Source: an uncultured Eubacteriales bacterium
Lineage (GTDB): Bacteria; Bacillota; Clostridia; Oscillospirales; Acutalibacteraceae
Direction: 5' to 3'
Length of the DNA stretch: 64,000 nucleotides
NCBI GenBank assembly: GCA_902491475.1
Contig: CABUHY010000010.1
Span: 1 to 64,000, forward strand
Shown here: positions 15,809 to 23,990 of the stretch, piece after piece
Layout: each line of letters begins with the position of its first letter
Position numbering within the stretch: position 1 is the first letter of the stretch
The notes under the pieces: generated by a model
Told to the model about the DNA's origin: nothing
What the model saw: the letters and a program-made list of their open reading frames with translations, nothing else
Databases searched by the model: none
Program-made: the position numbers and the translations under genes

Positions 15809-15827
15809 CCATAGTTTTAATCTATGG
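15809..15827. promoter_or_regulatory. MET-box-like operator for the LysR regulator
   Basis: Palindrome CCATAG (15809-15814), 7 nt, CTATGG (15822-15827). The core ATAGTTTTAATCTAT differs at two central positions from ATAGTTTSAAACTAT, the methionine (MtaR) box described in streptococci. It overlaps the end of the LysR gene and lies about 85 nt upstream of the MetE-like start codon. Confidence 0.5.
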
Positions 15828-16722
15828 CTGTATGTTTCTTCAAGGCTTCTATATAGGACAGCGCATAGCGTGAAAGCAATATGTTTTTCTTTTTTATCAT
15901 ACCGATGTGCATGGTACAATTCATTTCAAGCGGTCTTGCTATTATATCCTCGCCGTTCAATTCCCTGTCTATAACGCCCGAACTTACCGTAAAGCCGTTG
16001 AGACCTATCGCAAGGTTGAAAAGCGTGGCACGGTCCCTGACCTGAATGCTTTTCGGCATATCGAGCACGCTTAAAAATTCCTCGCTGAAATAGAACGAAT
16101 TGCGTTCGCCCTGCTCGTAAACAAGGTAAGGGTAGGGCTTTAACATATCAAGCGTTATTTTGTTTTTATCCGCCAAGGGGTGCTTTTGACTTATGAAAAC
16201 ATGCGGTTGAGCCGTGAAGATTTCCTCAAATTCCAGATTGTTTTTTCGGAACATTTTTTTAAGCACATCCTCGTTGTGCTCCGAAAGGTAGAGAATACCC
16301 AATTCGCTGTTTCCGTCGGCAACATCGTCAATGATTTCGCCCGTCTGCGTTTCACGGAGAATAAAATTGTACTCGTTTGAGTCGTACTCGTTTACAACAT
16401 CCACAAACGCATTGACCGCAAAGGAATAGTGCTGGCAGGATACGGAAAATTTCGGCTTCCTGTTTGAGTCAAGGCAGAACCTGTCCTTCATAATATCAGC
16501 CTGTTCAAGCAGATTTCGGGCAAAGGAAAGCAGCTCCTCGCCCTCTCTTGTGACGGTAACGCCCTTGTTTGTGCGGACAAAGGCGGTAACGCCCATCTCC
16601 TCCTCAAGGGAGTGGATTGCCGCACTTAGGCTCGGTTGGGTAATAAAGAGCTTTTCCGCCGCCTGCGTAATATTTTTACATTCCGCAACGGTAACAAGAT
16701 ATTTTAACTGCTGTAATGTCAT
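15817..16722 (-). CDS. LysR-family regulator, probably of methionine synthesis
   Basis: A DNA-binding regulator of 301 residues with the standard LysR layout. The N-terminal winged helix (about 1-60: LQQLKYLVTVAECKNITQAAEKLFITQPSLSAAIHSLE) is followed by a linker helix and a type 2 periplasmic-binding-like effector domain (about 90-295). It is transcribed from its own promoter at 16752 and lies 90 nt upstream of the MetE-like methyltransferase in the same direction. The palindrome in between supports control of that gene. The effector could be O-acetylserine, homocysteine or a related sulfur metabolite, but none can be read from sequence. Confidence 0.88.
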   Translation of the reverse strand: MTLQQLKYLVTVAECKNITQAAEKLFITQPSLSAAIHSLEEEMGVTAFVRTNKGVTVTREGEELLSFARNLLEQADIMKDRFCLDSNRKPKFSVSCQHYSFAVNAFVDVVNEYDSNEYNFILRETQTGEIIDDVADGNSELGILYLSEHNEDVLKKMFRKNNLEFEEIFTAQPHVFISQKHPLADKNKITLDMLKPYPYLVYEQGERNSFYFSEEFLSVLDMPKSIQVRDRATLFNLAIGLNGFTVSSGVIDRELNGEDIIARPLEMNCTMHIGMIKKKNILLSRYALSYIEALKKHTAID

Positions 16723-16751
16723 ATCACACCTCTGAAAAAGGATTTGTAAAA

Positions 16752-16780
16752 ATTATACTACAATAGGGGAAAGACATCAA
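16752..16780 (-). promoter_or_regulatory. Promoter of the LysR gene
   Basis: On the minus strand, TTGATG (16775-16780), a 17-bp spacer and TATAAT (16752-16757). It abuts the glmS terminator. Confidence 0.65.
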
Positions 16781-16822
16781 CAAAAAGCCGAACACTCAAC
16801 CTTAAAGTCGGGTGTTCGGCTT
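16781..16822 (-). terminator. Terminator of glmS
   Basis: AAGCCGAACAC (16785-16795) and GTGTTCGGCTT (16812-16822) form an 11-bp stem. On the minus strand it runs into TTTTTG. Confidence 0.85.
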
Positions 16823-16825
16823 AAA

Positions 16826-18652
16826 TTATTCTACCGTAACGGATTTTGCGAGGTTTCTGGGTTTATCTACATCGCAGCCCCTGCCGAGAGCCATATAGTA
16901 GGCAAAAATCTGGAGCGGAACTACCGCAAGCGACGGCATAAGGAAGTCGCTGACTTCCGGTATTCTTATTATATCGTCGGCAAATTCCTCCGCCGCCGAA
17001 TGGTTTTCTCCGACAAGCGCAATTACCCGTGCGCCTCTTGCCCTGACCTCTTTTATATTGCCGAGAGTCTTTTCGTTAAGGTCTGACTGTGTTGCGACCG
17101 CAAACACGGGCGTTCCGTCCTCAATAAGCGAAATTGTTCCGTGCTTCAATTCTCCCGCCGCATATGCCTCGGAGTGAATGTAAGAAATTTCTTTTAATTT
17201 GAGTGAGCCCTCAAGGGAAATGGCATAGTCAAGCCCTCTGCCGATAAAGAACACATTTTCGGAGTCGGCATAGCTTTTGGCAAGCTCTTTAAGGAAAGCG
17301 TCGCTTTTGAGCAGACCGTCGATAAGCTCGGGAAGCCGCAGCATTTCTTCACAGTATTTTTCCTCATCTGACTCGGAGAGCAAGCCTTTAGCCTTTGCGA
17401 ATTTCAGCGCAAGGAGATAAGCCACGCAAAGCTGAGCGGAAAATGCCTTTGTCGTTGCAACCGCAATTTCGGGGCCTGCCATAGTGTAAATCACATCGTC
17501 GGATTCACGGGCGATGGTGCTTGCGACAACATTGACGATTGAAATTGTTCGTGCTCCCTTTTTCTTCGCCTCACGCAGGGCGGCAAGGGTGTCCGCCGTC
17601 TCGCCCGACTGTGAAATTACAAGGCATATATCGTTCTTTTTTATAATCGGGTCTCTGTAACGGAACTCGCTTGCAAGGTCAACCTCACACGGTATTCTCG
17701 CAAGGCGTTCGATTATATACCTCGCCGCGGTTCCGACATGCCATGCGCTTCCGCACGCAACTATGTGAACCGTACCGATATTCTTTATGTCCTCGTCGGA
17801 AAGTCCGAGCTCTTCGATAACAACCCTGTTGTCCTTTATCCTCGGGGCAAGGGTGTCACGCACGGTCCTCGGCTGTTCCGAGATTTCCTTTTTCATAAAA
17901 TGGTCAAAGCCGCCTTTTTCCGCCGCCTCGACATCCCATGTAACATGGTAAATATCCTTGTGAACTTCGTTCCCGTTTATGTCATATAGCTTTACCGAGT
18001 CCCTTTTGAGCAATGCCATCTGATTGTCGTCAAGCAGATAGCAATCCCTTGTGTATTTGAGCACGGCGGGAATGTCGGACGCAAGGAAGTTTTCGTTTTT
18101 TCCTAAGCCGACTATCAGCGGACTGTCCTTCCTTGCCGCAATTATTTCGTCGGGCTTTCCGTCTATCAGGACCGCCGTCGCATATGAGCCTCTTACGGTT
18201 TTCATAACATTCGACATAGCCTTTAGCGGGTCGCCGTTATAAAAGAAATCGAACAAATGGGCAAGTACCTCCGTATCCGTCTGCGAGACGAATTTGTACC
18301 CCTTTTGTTCGAGCATAATTTTAAGCTCGATATAGTTTTCGATAATGCCGTTATGCACCAGGGTAATACGACCGTTTCCGCCCTTATGGGGGTGGGCGTT
18401 TATGTCGTCGGGCGCACCGTGGGTTGCCCAACGGGTATGACCTATACCCACGCAGCCGGGAGCGATACCCTCCGTAAACAGCTTGTTTTCGAGGTCGGCA
18501 ATTCTGCCCTTCGTTTTTTTGACCTCGACAAAGTTGCCGTTGAACACAGCTACGCCTGCCGAGTCATAACCTCTGTACTCGAGCTTCTTCAGACCGTCAA
18601 TCAACACGGGCGACGCACTGCGGCCTCCGATGTAACCAACAATTCCACACAT
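16826..18652 (-). CDS. glmS: Glutamine-fructose-6-phosphate aminotransferase
   Basis: Cytosolic enzyme of 608 residues that makes glucosamine-6-phosphate from fructose-6-phosphate and glutamine, the first step to UDP-GlcNAc and peptidoglycan. The N-terminus is MCGIVGYIGG, so after Met removal Cys1 is the glutaminase nucleophile; this fixes the start at 18652 rather than an upstream in-frame codon. The glutaminase domain (about 1-220) has HTRWATHG, and two SIS sugar-binding domains follow (about 285-420 and 455-600), with SQSGETADT and DKPRNLAKSVTVE at the C-terminus. It is monocistronic, with a consensus promoter, a glmS ribozyme in its leader and a terminator. Confidence 0.97.
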   Translation of the reverse strand: MCGIVGYIGGRSASPVLIDGLKKLEYRGYDSAGVAVFNGNFVEVKKTKGRIADLENKLFTEGIAPGCVGIGHTRWATHGAPDDINAHPHKGGNGRITLVHNGIIENYIELKIMLEQKGYKFVSQTDTEVLAHLFDFFYNGDPLKAMSNVMKTVRGSYATAVLIDGKPDEIIAARKDSPLIVGLGKNENFLASDIPAVLKYTRDCYLLDDNQMALLKRDSVKLYDINGNEVHKDIYHVTWDVEAAEKGGFDHFMKKEISEQPRTVRDTLAPRIKDNRVVIEELGLSDEDIKNIGTVHIVACGSAWHVGTAARYIIERLARIPCEVDLASEFRYRDPIIKKNDICLVISQSGETADTLAALREAKKKGARTISIVNVVASTIARESDDVIYTMAGPEIAVATTKAFSAQLCVAYLLALKFAKAKGLLSESDEEKYCEEMLRLPELIDGLLKSDAFLKELAKSYADSENVFFIGRGLDYAISLEGSLKLKEISYIHSEAYAAGELKHGTISLIEDGTPVFAVATQSDLNEKTLGNIKEVRARGARVIALVGENHSAAEEFADDIIRIPEVSDFLMPSLAVVPLQIFAYYMALGRGCDVDKPRNLAKSVTVE

Positions 18653-18703
18653 ATTAATTTGTTCCTTTGCAAAAATATTTGCACGGTACACTTACCTCTG
18701 TTT

Positions 18704-18832
18704 TGCCGTCGCCGACAGTTTTTAGTAAATGTTTATGTCCCCGCACATACGGGACAAGAAGCATCCGCCGAATATTTCGATAACTTCTTCCTCGTCATCT
18801 GCCAAATACAGTGCAAGCAGACCCGGCGCTAT
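18704..18832 (-). ncRNA. glmS ribozyme: glmS ribozyme (glucosamine-6-phosphate riboswitch)
   Basis: A self-cleaving RNA in the glmS leader. Read on the minus strand it has the cleavage-site core AGCGCC (plus-strand 18825-18830), a P2 stem, the invariant GACGAGG, then GTTATCGAAATATTCGGCGG, which closely matches the Bacillus ribozyme core. P3 and P3.1 follow with a GTCCC...GGGAC stem, and then a P4 hairpin with a GCGA tetraloop near 18704-18718. Cleavage is expected between the A at 18830 and the G at 18829, triggered by GlcN6P. This gives negative feedback on GlmS. About 50 nt separate it from the start codon. Confidence 0.95.
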
Positions 18833-18880
18833 TTTTAAGGGAAAATTTCAAACCCGAGGGAACTGCACAATTCCGCCTAA

Positions 18881-18909
18881 ATTATATCCTCTGATTTCGG
18901 TTTTGTCAA
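18881..18909 (-). promoter_or_regulatory. Consensus promoter of glmS
   Basis: On the minus strand, TTGACA (18904-18909), exactly 17 bp, and TATAAT (18881-18886), a perfect consensus. The transcript would start about 40 nt before the ribozyme cleavage site. Confidence 0.85.
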
Positions 18910-18968
18910 CTGCTTAAAATTTGTAATTAAAAATTATCATATGGGGAAAAATAAAGCAGGTGATATTT

Positions 18969-19787
18969 ATGAAAACTTCCTCGGTTAAACTTCTTTCACG
19001 GAACATCAACGCACGCTGCGGCAAAAAGCTGTACTTCGCAAACATATTTTTTATCCTTTTGAGGCTTATATTCCTGTGCCTTTTTGTTTTCTTTTTATAC
19101 ACGCTGTCGATACTTCACAGCTTTGCGCTGACCTTGCCGAAAGCGGTCTACTATGCGCTTTTTTCACTCGGTGCGTTTTTTTCGCTTTGGTATTTTATTA
19201 TATGCGGACACTCGCAAAAGCGTACATTTTATCTTTCCGGCAGAAAAAACGGCAGGGTAAAAATATTTCATATTATCAAAATAAGCACACAGATAAAAAT
19301 CGTCTATCTTCATATATTGCGAACACTGATTAACCTCGGCAGGCTTGTTGTGTATCTTCTGCCGAGTGCAATTTCCTTTGCCGTATGTATGTATTTTTTG
19401 ACAAGCGGTATGCCGAAACCGATTTTTTACGCCTGCGTTTTTCTCTTTGCGGCACTGCTGTCGGCGGGTTTTTTCTTTTACCTTGTGTCAAGGCAGAAGT
19501 TGACATTTCTGGACGATGTAATCTGCTCTCAACCCTCGCTCGGAGCAGTAGAGACAATACGCTATCTTAACTCGCACACAAGATCGGGCAAGTTTGCGCT
19601 GTTGAAATTTAAGCTGAGCTTTACCGTTTGGTTCCTGGCTTCCCTTTTTGTTTTCCCGATACCTTTTGCGTCTGCTTATTATCAAAGAGGTCTGTCGGTA
19701 TATGCAAAATCGGTTCTGAAACTTTATGTTCCAAAACCGATTGAAAAGCCTGTTGTGTTTATGAAATTGAAATTAGTTGAAAATTAA
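18969..19787 (+). CDS. Hypothetical integral membrane protein (DUF975-like?)
   Basis: A 272-residue protein with about six hydrophobic segments (near 25-47, 57-78, 117-145, 149-170, 218-240 and one weaker). The positively charged N-terminus and the SFTVWFLASLFVFPIPFASAYYQ block recall DUF975-type membrane proteins, but the match is weak. The start is the ATG at 18969, because AGGTGA at 18958-18963 precedes it; the frame extends 9 nt further to a GTG inside that site. The gene overlaps the convergent histidine phosphatase by 4 bp. No function assigned. Confidence 0.7.
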   Translation: MKTSSVKLLSRNINARCGKKLYFANIFFILLRLIFLCLFVFFLYTLSILHSFALTLPKAVYYALFSLGAFFSLWYFIICGHSQKRTFYLSGRKNGRVKIFHIIKISTQIKIVYLHILRTLINLGRLVVYLLPSAISFAVCMYFLTSGMPKPIFYACVFLFAALLSAGFFFYLVSRQKLTFLDDVICSQPSLGAVETIRYLNSHTRSGKFALLKFKLSFTVWFLASLFVFPIPFASAYYQRGLSVYAKSVLKLYVPKPIEKPVVFMKLKLVEN

Positions 19788-20527
19788 CTGAGGTCGCCGT
19801 TTTCGTAGTCCGTATAATCGTCTATGTATTCGCTGATGTCAAAATCGTCCTTGTCGGGGTCGTAGTCGAAGGTGTCCCACATATCTCTTTCGGCGTCAAT
19901 CTGCTGCGGGATAGGCGGACACTCGGCGAACGCTTCAAGCTTCTGACCCATTCTCCAGACGGTCGGGTCAATTCTCAGCGTGTAGCCGCAGCCGTTCGGG
20001 GTCAGCCACTCGTGCATAGGCGCTTCGGGAATGGCAAAAGCCGCCATAAGCGACATTATAACGCCGCCGTGAGTAATGATAGCCGTGCTTGCCGTACCCG
20101 AGCGGATTATGCCCTCTATAATGCGGACAAAACAGCCGCATATTCTTGCGTTGAAGTCCTTTTGACTTTCGCCGAACGGAACGGGCTCCTCGGGGTGTGT
20201 GCCTGCAATCCAATCCTTAAAGGTGTCAAGGTCTTTCAGCTCGTCTGCGGTCATACCCTCAAAATCTCCGAAATCGTATTCGATAAGGTCCTGCATAATA
20301 ACGGGCTCTTTGTCGGGATAGATGAGCTTTGCCGTCTGTATGCAACGCTTTAACGGGCTTGAAATTACAACATCGGCGTAGGGGTAACCCTCATTTTCGC
20401 CCATAAGGTTTTTAATCTGGTCCAGACCCTCCTTTGAAGCTTCGACATCGGTCTGACCTATGTACTTGCCCTCGGTGTTTTCCTTTGTAAGGGCATGTCT
20501 TATTAAGTGTATGGTGTAGGTTTTCAT
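19784..20527 (-). CDS. Histidine phosphatase family protein
   Basis: A cytosolic 247-residue member of the histidine phosphatase (phosphoglycerate mutase-like) superfamily. The catalytic RHA motif is in HLIRHALT near residues 9-16, the second arginine in SSPLKRCIQTA, a conserved EYDFGDFEG block follows, and the second catalytic His lies in ITHGGV. The C-terminal 50 residues are highly acidic (repeated Asp and Tyr), an unusual tail for the family. Substrates vary widely, including sugar phosphates, nucleotides and alpha-ribazole phosphate. No cobalamin genes are nearby, so the substrate is open. A GGAG site precedes the ATG. Confidence 0.88.
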   Translation of the reverse strand: MKTYTIHLIRHALTKENTEGKYIGQTDVEASKEGLDQIKNLMGENEGYPYADVVISSPLKRCIQTAKLIYPDKEPVIMQDLIEYDFGDFEGMTADELKDLDTFKDWIAGTHPEEPVPFGESQKDFNARICGCFVRIIEGIIRSGTASTAIITHGGVIMSLMAAFAIPEAPMHEWLTPNGCGYTLRIDPTVWRMGQKLEAFAECPPIPQQIDAERDMWDTFDYDPDKDDFDISEYIDDYTDYENGDLS

Positions 20528-20608
20528 AAAATTCTCCTATACAAACAGTATTTTTTATGATAATATAGTTTATAAATTATACAGTGCGTAATAAATGGGG
20601 TGTTGTAA

Positions 20609-21226
20609 ATGAAAAATTCGTTTGCCGCAAGATTGGGCGAATTAAGGCGTCGCAGGGGATTGAGCCAAAAGGAAACCGCCGACGCCCTCGGCGTGTCGCA
20701 GGCGTTGCTTTCCCACTATGAAAAGGGAATACGGGAATGCGGACTTGATTTTTTATGTAAAGCCGCCGCCTATTTTGATGTAAGCTGCGACTATCTGCTC
20801 GGTATGAGCGACACAAAGGACGATTTCGCCGAAAACTTCGACAAGGGCGAAAATATACTTGATTCCGAATACAGAATGAACACGGTGCTGCGTGCGGTTA
20901 TGATGCTTTATTCACGCTATTCCGACGCCGACCCGGGCAAGGATGTTGAGGTTAAAAATTACTTTGCGCTGACGGTATACAAGCTTGCCGTCATTGCCTC
21001 GCAGGCAGATTGTATTCCGAAAAGCTGGATAAATCTGCCGAACGACTCGGCTCTTGCGGCTTGCAATGCTCAGGCTGAAATGCTTTCACACTCGCTCAAT
21101 GCCGAGGTCTCAAAAAAGCACGCAAAGAATATAGTTGAACCCGAATGTCTCAAAACGGTAATTTCCGCTGCCGAAAAGGCTATCACAAAAGAATGTGAGC
21201 GGATTGTCAGCAATCAAAGCACTTGA
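20609..21226 (+). CDS. XRE-family transcriptional regulator
   Basis: A 205-residue protein with an N-terminal helix-turn-helix (about 8-62: LRRRRGLSQKETADALGVSQ, ALLSHYEKGIRECGLDFLCKAA) and CDYLLGMSD right after it, as in SinR-like repressors. The remaining 140 residues are helical and unrecognised; they probably form a dimerisation or ligand domain. The gene is divergent from the histidine phosphatase (81-bp gap) and overlaps the 3' end of the second rubrerythrin gene by 20 bp. A GGGGTG sequence is the likely ribosome binding site. Confidence 0.85.
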   Translation: MKNSFAARLGELRRRRGLSQKETADALGVSQALLSHYEKGIRECGLDFLCKAAAYFDVSCDYLLGMSDTKDDFAENFDKGENILDSEYRMNTVLRAVMMLYSRYSDADPGKDVEVKNYFALTVYKLAVIASQADCIPKSWINLPNDSALAACNAQAEMLSHSLNAEVSKKHAKNIVEPECLKTVISAAEKAITKECERIVSNQST

Positions 21227-21743
21227 TTTGGAAATATGCCTGCGGCTTTGAGCAAACGGGGCAGTAGGCGGGCGGAGTTTTGCCCTTGTATATCTTACCG
21301 CAGTTGCGGCAAATCCATACGGTGTCCTCATCACCGTCGAAAACAGTGCCCTCCTTGACCTTTTCAAGCATATAGGTGTATCTGTCCTCGTGGTGCTTTT
21401 CTATCTGTGCCACATTTTCAAAAAGAAAGGCGATTTCGTCAAAGCCCTCTTCACGGGCGGTCTTTGCAAAGTCCGAATACATCTGCGTCCACTCAAAGTG
21501 CTCGCCTGCAATGGCGTCGGTTATATTTTCGGCAGTTGACGGCATACCCGAGTTCAACTGCTTGAACCATATCTCGGCGTGCTCCTTTTCATTGTGAGCG
21601 GTTTCATCGATAATGGCGGCATACTTTTCGTAGCCGTCCTCTCTTGCCTTTTCGGCATAGAAGCTGTACTTTATACTCGCCTGCGATTCTCCTGCAAATG
21701 CGGCGAGTAAATTTTTTTCTGTCTTTGAACCGATAAGCTCCAT
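21207..21743 (-). CDS. rbr: Rubrerythrin (second copy)
   Basis: Di-iron peroxidase of 178 residues, clearly paralogous to the copy at 11678 but diverged. Iron ligands are in AGES (E19), HNEKEH (50-55) and IEKHHEDRY (114-122). The rubredoxin-like domain has Cys145, Cys148, Cys161 and Cys164. An additional CFDC at the extreme C-terminus adds two cysteines absent from the first copy. The start is fixed by AAGGAG just upstream, but that site lies in the arm of a hairpin (21747-21779), so translation may be controlled. The 3' end overlaps the convergent XRE gene. Confidence 0.92.
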   Translation of the reverse strand: MELIGSKTEKNLLAAFAGESQASIKYSFYAEKAREDGYEKYAAIIDETAHNEKEHAEIWFKQLNSGMPSTAENITDAIAGEHFEWTQMYSDFAKTAREEGFDEIAFLFENVAQIEKHHEDRYTYMLEKVKEGTVFDGDEDTVWICRNCGKIYKGKTPPAYCPVCSKPQAYFQIKCFDC

Positions 21744-21746
21744 AGC

Positions 21747-21779
21747 AATAACTCCTTATAAAAATATTACGGAGTTATT
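21747..21779 (-). promoter_or_regulatory. Hairpin enclosing the ribosome binding site of rubrerythrin 2
   Basis: Plus-strand AATAACTCC (21747-21755) and GGAGTTATT (21771-21779) form a 9-bp stem with a 15-nt AT-rich loop. In the minus-strand mRNA the 3' arm contains the GGAG of the ribosome binding site, just ahead of the ATG at 21743. The loop TTATAAAAATATTA is a poor match to a PerR box. It could be a translational switch or a DNA operator. Confidence 0.5.
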
Positions 21780-21810
21780 TTCTGTAAGTTTTTACGGAAT
21801 ATACCTTTAG

Positions 21811-22404
21811 TTAAAATTTATCTATATTGTTCTTTATAAACTCTTTTGTTTTTTCAAGAAGCTTCTCTTTTGAATAAATATCGGCAAAATCCGAGTCGGT
21901 TTTTTCTTTTGTGTCCCTGTCGAACGAAACCGCCTCGTTGCGGTCGTCATACATTTCGTATTCCGACTTTACAAGCGGTAAAAGGTCGGCCGCACCGACA
22001 CGGGTCAGCGCAGGCACGATAATATCCGTGATTTCGGTTGTGTATTCGTTAAAAAATACCGAAAGTCCGTCTGAAACTTCGGGGATAAAGCAGTTGAGCG
22101 TGTATATGATTTTCTGCTCGTCATTAAATTCGGAAAAAGCCTTGTCGCCGTCGTCCGCCTTTTCGATTTTTGCCTGCAAGACGGCGTTCACACCCTCAAA
22201 CAGCTCTTCGGCTTCGGCGTTTTCTACCTTTTCGGGCGTTAAATCCTTATATTTATCTTTCATCTCTTTAAGGCGTTCAAGGCGTGCCATAATTTCCTTT
22301 GTCTGCTCGTTGTGGGCTGATACCGACCTGCCCGCAAACACGATAACCACTGCGGTTATTATCACGAGTCCCGCAAGTATTAGCCAAAGATACCAATATT
22401 CCAT
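21811..22404 (-). CDS. Hypothetical membrane-anchored protein (weakly DUF4375-like)
   Basis: A 198-residue protein with one N-terminal membrane helix (about 4-25), then a coiled-coil-prone charged stretch (about 30-60) and a soluble domain. The block EQKIIYTLNCFIPEVSDGLSVFFNEYTTE has the spacing of the DUF4375/DMP19 pattern (Y..x..F..E...G...FF), which is a weak similarity only. The start at 22404 is 2 nt from the rsmI stop and has a GGGAGA site; the longer frame overlaps rsmI by 130 nt. It is the last gene of the trmN6-rsmI transcript. Confidence 0.7.
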   Translation of the reverse strand: MEYWYLWLILAGLVIITAVVIVFAGRSVSAHNEQTKEIMARLERLKEMKDKYKDLTPEKVENAEAEELFEGVNAVLQAKIEKADDGDKAFSEFNDEQKIIYTLNCFIPEVSDGLSVFFNEYTTEITDIIVPALTRVGAADLLPLVKSEYEMYDDRNEAVSFDRDTKEKTDSDFADIYSKEKLLEKTKEFIKNNIDKF

Positions 22405-22405
22405 A

Positions 22406-23233
22406 TCATTCTCCCAACAGGGCTTTATAAATGTCGCCCTTTTTAAGCTTTGTTTCCTTTGCAGTTTCCTTTGCGGCGTCGTTGATTGCCATTCCGCTCT
22501 CAACAAGCTTCTTGGCAAGCAAAACAGCCTCTTCAAGGCTTACTTCCTTTTGCTTCGGCTCCGTTGAGCCCTCAATTACTATTACAAATTCGCCCTTCGG
22601 CGTCTGCTGCGAATATTTTTCACACGCCGCCGAAAGCGTTGTGCGCTCCACCGTTTCGTGAATTTTTGTAAGCTCCTTTATAAGAGCTATCTGCCTGTCG
22701 CCGAGATATTTATACAGGTCTTTTAGCGTTGCGGTAAGCTTGTGCGGCGCTTCGTAAAAGACCATTGTGCGGCGCTCCGACACAATTTCTTCAAGATGTT
22801 CTCTGCGGCTCGGTTTGTTTACGCTCAAAAAGCCCTCAAAAGTAAACCGTCCGCTCGGCAGTCCCGACATTGCGACTGCGGTTGCAATGGCGGTGGGACC
22901 CGGTACGGATTCAACTGCAATTCCGCTCGATAGACATAAATTGACTAAATCCTCTCCGGGGTCGGAAATTGCGGGCATACCTGCGTCCGTTACAATCGCA
23001 CAGTTCTCTCCCGACTTTATTCTTTCAAGGATAACCTCTCCCCGTTCCCTGCGGTTGTGTTCAAAGTAGCTTACCATAGGCTTCTTTATATCAAAATGAT
23101 TTAAGAGCTTCAGCGTAACCCTTGTGTCCTCTGCGGCAATGAAGTCAACCGAGGCAAGCGTTTCAACGGCTCTCGGGGAAAAATCCGAAAGATTTCCTAT
23201 CGGAGTTCCGACAACATAAAGCTTTCCCGACAT
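22406..23233 (-). CDS. rsmI: 16S rRNA (cytidine-1402 2'-O)-methyltransferase
   Basis: SAM-dependent enzyme of 275 residues of the tetrapyrrole-methylase fold that 2'-O-methylates C1402 in the ribosomal P site. Motifs are VVGTPIGNLSDFSPRAVETL at the N-terminus, AAEDTRVT, the glycine-rich DAGMPAISDPG and VPGPTAIATAVAMSGLP, followed by GRFTFEGFL. Two ATGs 6 nt apart are possible; the GGGAGGA site is 1 nt from the first but about 7 nt from the second, so 23233 (MSGKLYVVG) is preferred. It overlaps the translational end of trmN6, suggesting coupling. Confidence 0.93.
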   Translation of the reverse strand: MSGKLYVVGTPIGNLSDFSPRAVETLASVDFIAAEDTRVTLKLLNHFDIKKPMVSYFEHNRRERGEVILERIKSGENCAIVTDAGMPAISDPGEDLVNLCLSSGIAVESVPGPTAIATAVAMSGLPSGRFTFEGFLSVNKPSRREHLEEIVSERRTMVFYEAPHKLTATLKDLYKYLGDRQIALIKELTKIHETVERTTLSAACEKYSQQTPKGEFVIVIEGSTEPKQKEVSLEEAVLLAKKLVESGMAINDAAKETAKETKLKKGDIYKALLGE

Positions 23234-23235
23234 CT

Positions 23236-23982
23236 TCATTCCTCCCTGTAAAGAACCAACAAACCGTCCATTTCGTCGGTGTATTTATTGTTGCTGTCAT
23301 ATAAGACAAAGTTTTTTTCAACCGTAAGTCCGCTTTTTCCGCCGAGCCTCGCTTCAATAAGGCAGAGCCACGGCTTTTCCCCGTCACGGCTTGTGACAAG
23401 GCGCAGTCTTTTTGGTTCAAGCTTGTGCTCGGACATACTCTTCATTGTTTCAAACATACGCTCGGGGCGTATGCAAAGGCAGAACCGTCCGCCGAATTTC
23501 AAAAGATATGCCGCCGCGGTACAGATGTCGTCAATGTTGCAAAGCGTTTCGTGTCTTGCGATTTTCTCATTTTCCTTTTCGCTCTTTATTCCTGCATTTT
23601 CCTTTTTATAGGGCGGATTCATCGTAACAAGGTCAAACGCACCCTGCGGCAGCTTTCCCTTCAACAGCTTCAAATCGGAATTTACGGGAAAAACGCTGTC
23701 GGAGAGCGAGTCCGCTTCAACGCTTCTTAAAAACTGCGAATAACCTTTTTCCTGAATTTCCACGCCGTAAACCGTCTTACAGTTGCCGTCACGCTTCCAA
23801 AGCAGGGGGATTATTCCGCAGCCCGTTCCGAGGTCGCATGCGGTGTCGTTTCGCCTTGCGTTTGCGAAATATGCAAGCAGCATCGCATCGGTGCCGAAGG
23901 TATGCTCTTCGGATACAATGACCCCGATGTCGTTGCCGAGTGTTTCTATATGTTCGTTTTCAAAAAGCTCTGTGTTTTTCAT
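23236..23982 (-). CDS. trmN6: tRNA1(Val) (adenine37-N6)-methyltransferase-like
   Basis: SAM-dependent DNA/RNA adenine-type methyltransferase of 248 residues, YfiC/TrmN6 group. SAM motif I is DLGTGCGIIP (about 44-53), motif II holds VEIQE, and the catalytic NPPY motif (in TMNPPYKKE) identifies an N6-adenine or N5-glutamine methylase. The C-terminus is of normal length. It heads a minus-strand trio with rsmI and the anchored hypothetical protein, and two of the three act on translation RNAs. Its promoter lies so close that the mRNA would be nearly leaderless. Confidence 0.88.
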   Translation of the reverse strand: MKNTELFENEHIETLGNDIGVIVSEEHTFGTDAMLLAYFANARRNDTACDLGTGCGIIPLLWKRDGNCKTVYGVEIQEKGYSQFLRSVEADSLSDSVFPVNSDLKLLKGKLPQGAFDLVTMNPPYKKENAGIKSEKENEKIARHETLCNIDDICTAAAYLLKFGGRFCLCIRPERMFETMKSMSEHKLEPKRLRLVTSRDGEKPWLCLIEARLGGKSGLTVEKNFVLYDSNNKYTDEMDGLLVLYREE

Positions 23983-23990
23983 AACGCTTT

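Noticed and set aside
21756..21769. PerR box upstream of rubrerythrin 2
   Set aside because: TTATAAAAATATTA fits the PerR consensus at only about 10 of 14 positions and lies in a hairpin loop; too weak to call.
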